Shown here one piece after another: positions 6,323 to 7,252 of a stretch of 7,252 nucleotides of DNA (positions are counted from its first letter, which is position 1; every line of letters starts with the position of its first letter). The position numbers were made by a program, and so were the translations under genes. Source of the DNA: Pseudomonadota bacterium (lineage in GTDB: Bacteria > Pseudomonadota > Alphaproteobacteria > Rhizobiales > Segnochrobactraceae); assembly GCA_023442215.1 (NCBI GenBank), contig JAEZMP010000666.1, positions 1 through 7,252 on the forward strand. Direction: 5' to 3'. The notes under the pieces are model-generated. The model saw nothing but the letters and a program-made list of their open reading frames with translations, was not told the DNA's origin and searched no databases.

Positions 6323-7252
6323 ATGGACCCCACCGATCTCAACCTGCTCCCCGCGCTCGATGCCCTGCTGTCGGAAGGCAGCGTGACGGGAGCCGCCCGC
6401 CGTCTCGGGCTGAGTGCGTCGGCCATGAGCCGGACGCTCGCGCGGCTGCGCGCGGCCACCGGCGACCCGTTGCTGGTGCGGGCCGGCCGCGGCCTGGTGC
6501 CGACGCCGCGCGCCATGGAACTCCGGGATCGGGTTCACGCGCTCGCCCGCGAGGCGCGGGACGTTCTGAGCCCGCAGCAGGACCACCTCGATCTCGATGC
6601 CCTCGAGCGCACGTTCACCATCCGCGCCAACGAAGGCTTCGTCGGGCTGTTCTCGGCGTCGCTGGTCGCGGCCGTCACGGCCGCCGCGCCGGGCGCGCGC
6701 CTGCGGTTCGCGCCGAAGCCCACCAAGGAGGCCGGGCCGCTGCGGGAAGGCGAGATCGATCTCGAAATCGGGGTGCTCGGCGACTTCGCTCCGGAAGTGC
6801 GCACCCATCTCCTGTTCCGTGACCGCTTTCTCGGCGCGGTGCGGGCGGGTCATCCGCTGCTTTCGGAGCCGATGACGCCGGCGCTTTATGCCGCCGCCCG
6901 CCACGTCGTCGTCTCGCGCAGGGGCCGCTTCACCGGCCCTGTCGACACGGCCCTGGAGAGGCTCGGGCTTCGCCGCGACATCGTCGCCGTGGTGCCGGGT
7001 TTCGCCGATGCCCTGCGCATCGCCCGGCAATCGGATCTCGTGGCGCTCGTCCCGCAGTCCTGCTTCCGCGACGAGGCGCTCCGGGAAGGGGTCGCAAGTT
7101 TCGATCTTCCGGTCGCCACGCCGGAGATCGCCGTCTCGGCGATGTGGCACCCGCGCATGGATGCAGACCCGGCGCACCGATGGCTGCGCGGCATCGTCAT
7201 CTCCCTGTGCCGCTCGCCGGCGCAGCCGTCTGATCGCGCGGAAGGCTTGGAT
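6323..7252 (+). CDS. LysR-type transcriptional regulator, stop codon beyond window edge
   Basis: The frame from the ATG at 6323 is open to the right edge (310 complete codons). LysR proteins are usually about 290-320 residues, so the stop is probably only a few codons away. The N-terminal winged helix-turn-helix spans about 5-65: DLNLLPALDALL, then the recognition region GAARRLGLSASAMSRTLARL (23-42), then GDPLLVRAGRGLVPTPRA (47-64), a form seen in the NodD/NahR-like branch. The effector-binding domain covers about 95-295, with strand one at FTIRANEGF (98-106), GEIDLEIGV (143-151), RAGHPLL (174-180), and a closing WHPRMDADPAHRWLR (275-289) common in this branch. The regulator probably binds the gap before it and controls the divergent SDR, possibly with a small aromatic or carbonyl co-inducer; both are inferences from family and position. 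The ribosome binding site is weak (GGAT near 6308). Confidence 0.94.
   Translation, partial: MDPTDLNLLPALDALLSEGSVTGAARRLGLSASAMSRTLARLRAATGDPLLVRAGRGLVPTPRAMELRDRVHALAREARDVLSPQQDHLDLDALERTFTIRANEGFVGLFSASLVAAVTAAAPGARLRFAPKPTKEAGPLREGEIDLEIGVLGDFAPEVRTHLLFRDRFLGAVRAGHPLLSEPMTPALYAAARHVVVSRRGRFTGPVDTALERLGLRRDIVAVVPGFADALRIARQSDLVALVPQSCFRDEALREGVASFDLPVATPEIAVSAMWHPRMDADPAHRWLRGIVISLCRSPAQPSDRAEGLD

Noticed and set aside
6203..7177. An open minus-strand frame of 324 codons opposite the LysR regulator
   Set aside because: Its composition is dominated by Arg/Gly/Glu with no fold signature, while the plus strand encodes a textbook LysR protein.
1..7252. Defence system, CRISPR, transposon or phage signatures
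   Set aside because: No repeat arrays, terminal inverted repeats, transposase, integrase or nuclease motifs were seen; all six genes belong to common metabolic, folding or regulatory families.

Overview
This is a GC-rich chromosomal window with strong G/C third-position bias. It most resembles an alphaproteobacterium of the order Hyphomicrobiales (Rhizobiales). The main taxonomic hint is a ppiD-type periplasmic chaperone gene directly upstream of trpD, an arrangement I know from that order; the genus cannot be read from the sequence. It holds six protein-coding genes, two of them cut by the window edges. I saw no tRNA, rRNA, insertion sequence, CRISPR array or prophage signature.

Left part (1-2954, minus strand): ppiD is followed by trpD, whose last residues run off the left edge. 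PpiD is an inner-membrane-anchored SurA/parvulin-type folding factor, and TrpD is the second enzyme of tryptophan synthesis. They are separated by about 100 bases and are probably co-transcribed by proximity; no functional link is evident.

Middle part (2955-4470): a 351-base divergent gap carries a perfect 8-bp hairpin and a possible ppiD promoter. It leads into a plus-strand membrane glycosyltransferase, a DPM1-like family 2 catalytic domain fused to a GtrA-like four-helix membrane domain. Such proteins load a sugar onto a polyprenyl phosphate carrier. The gene ends convergently against the next minus-strand gene, with only weak hairpins between them.

Right part (4471-7252): an accessory-looking module. 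A LysR-type regulator (plus strand, running off the right edge) is divergent from a short-chain dehydrogenase/reductase (minus strand), which is followed by an alpha/beta hydrolase on the same strand. The 131-base regulator/SDR gap holds a tight cluster of small inverted repeats, the natural place for LysR-type operators. The hydrolase has its own convincing sigma70-like promoter (TTGACG-N17-TATTAA) with inverted repeats in and around the spacer, so it may be controlled separately from the SDR.

Overall these are recognisable housekeeping and metabolic genes. I found no clear sign of an undescribed multi-gene system. The most useful leads are the two putative regulatory regions around the SDR/hydrolase pair.
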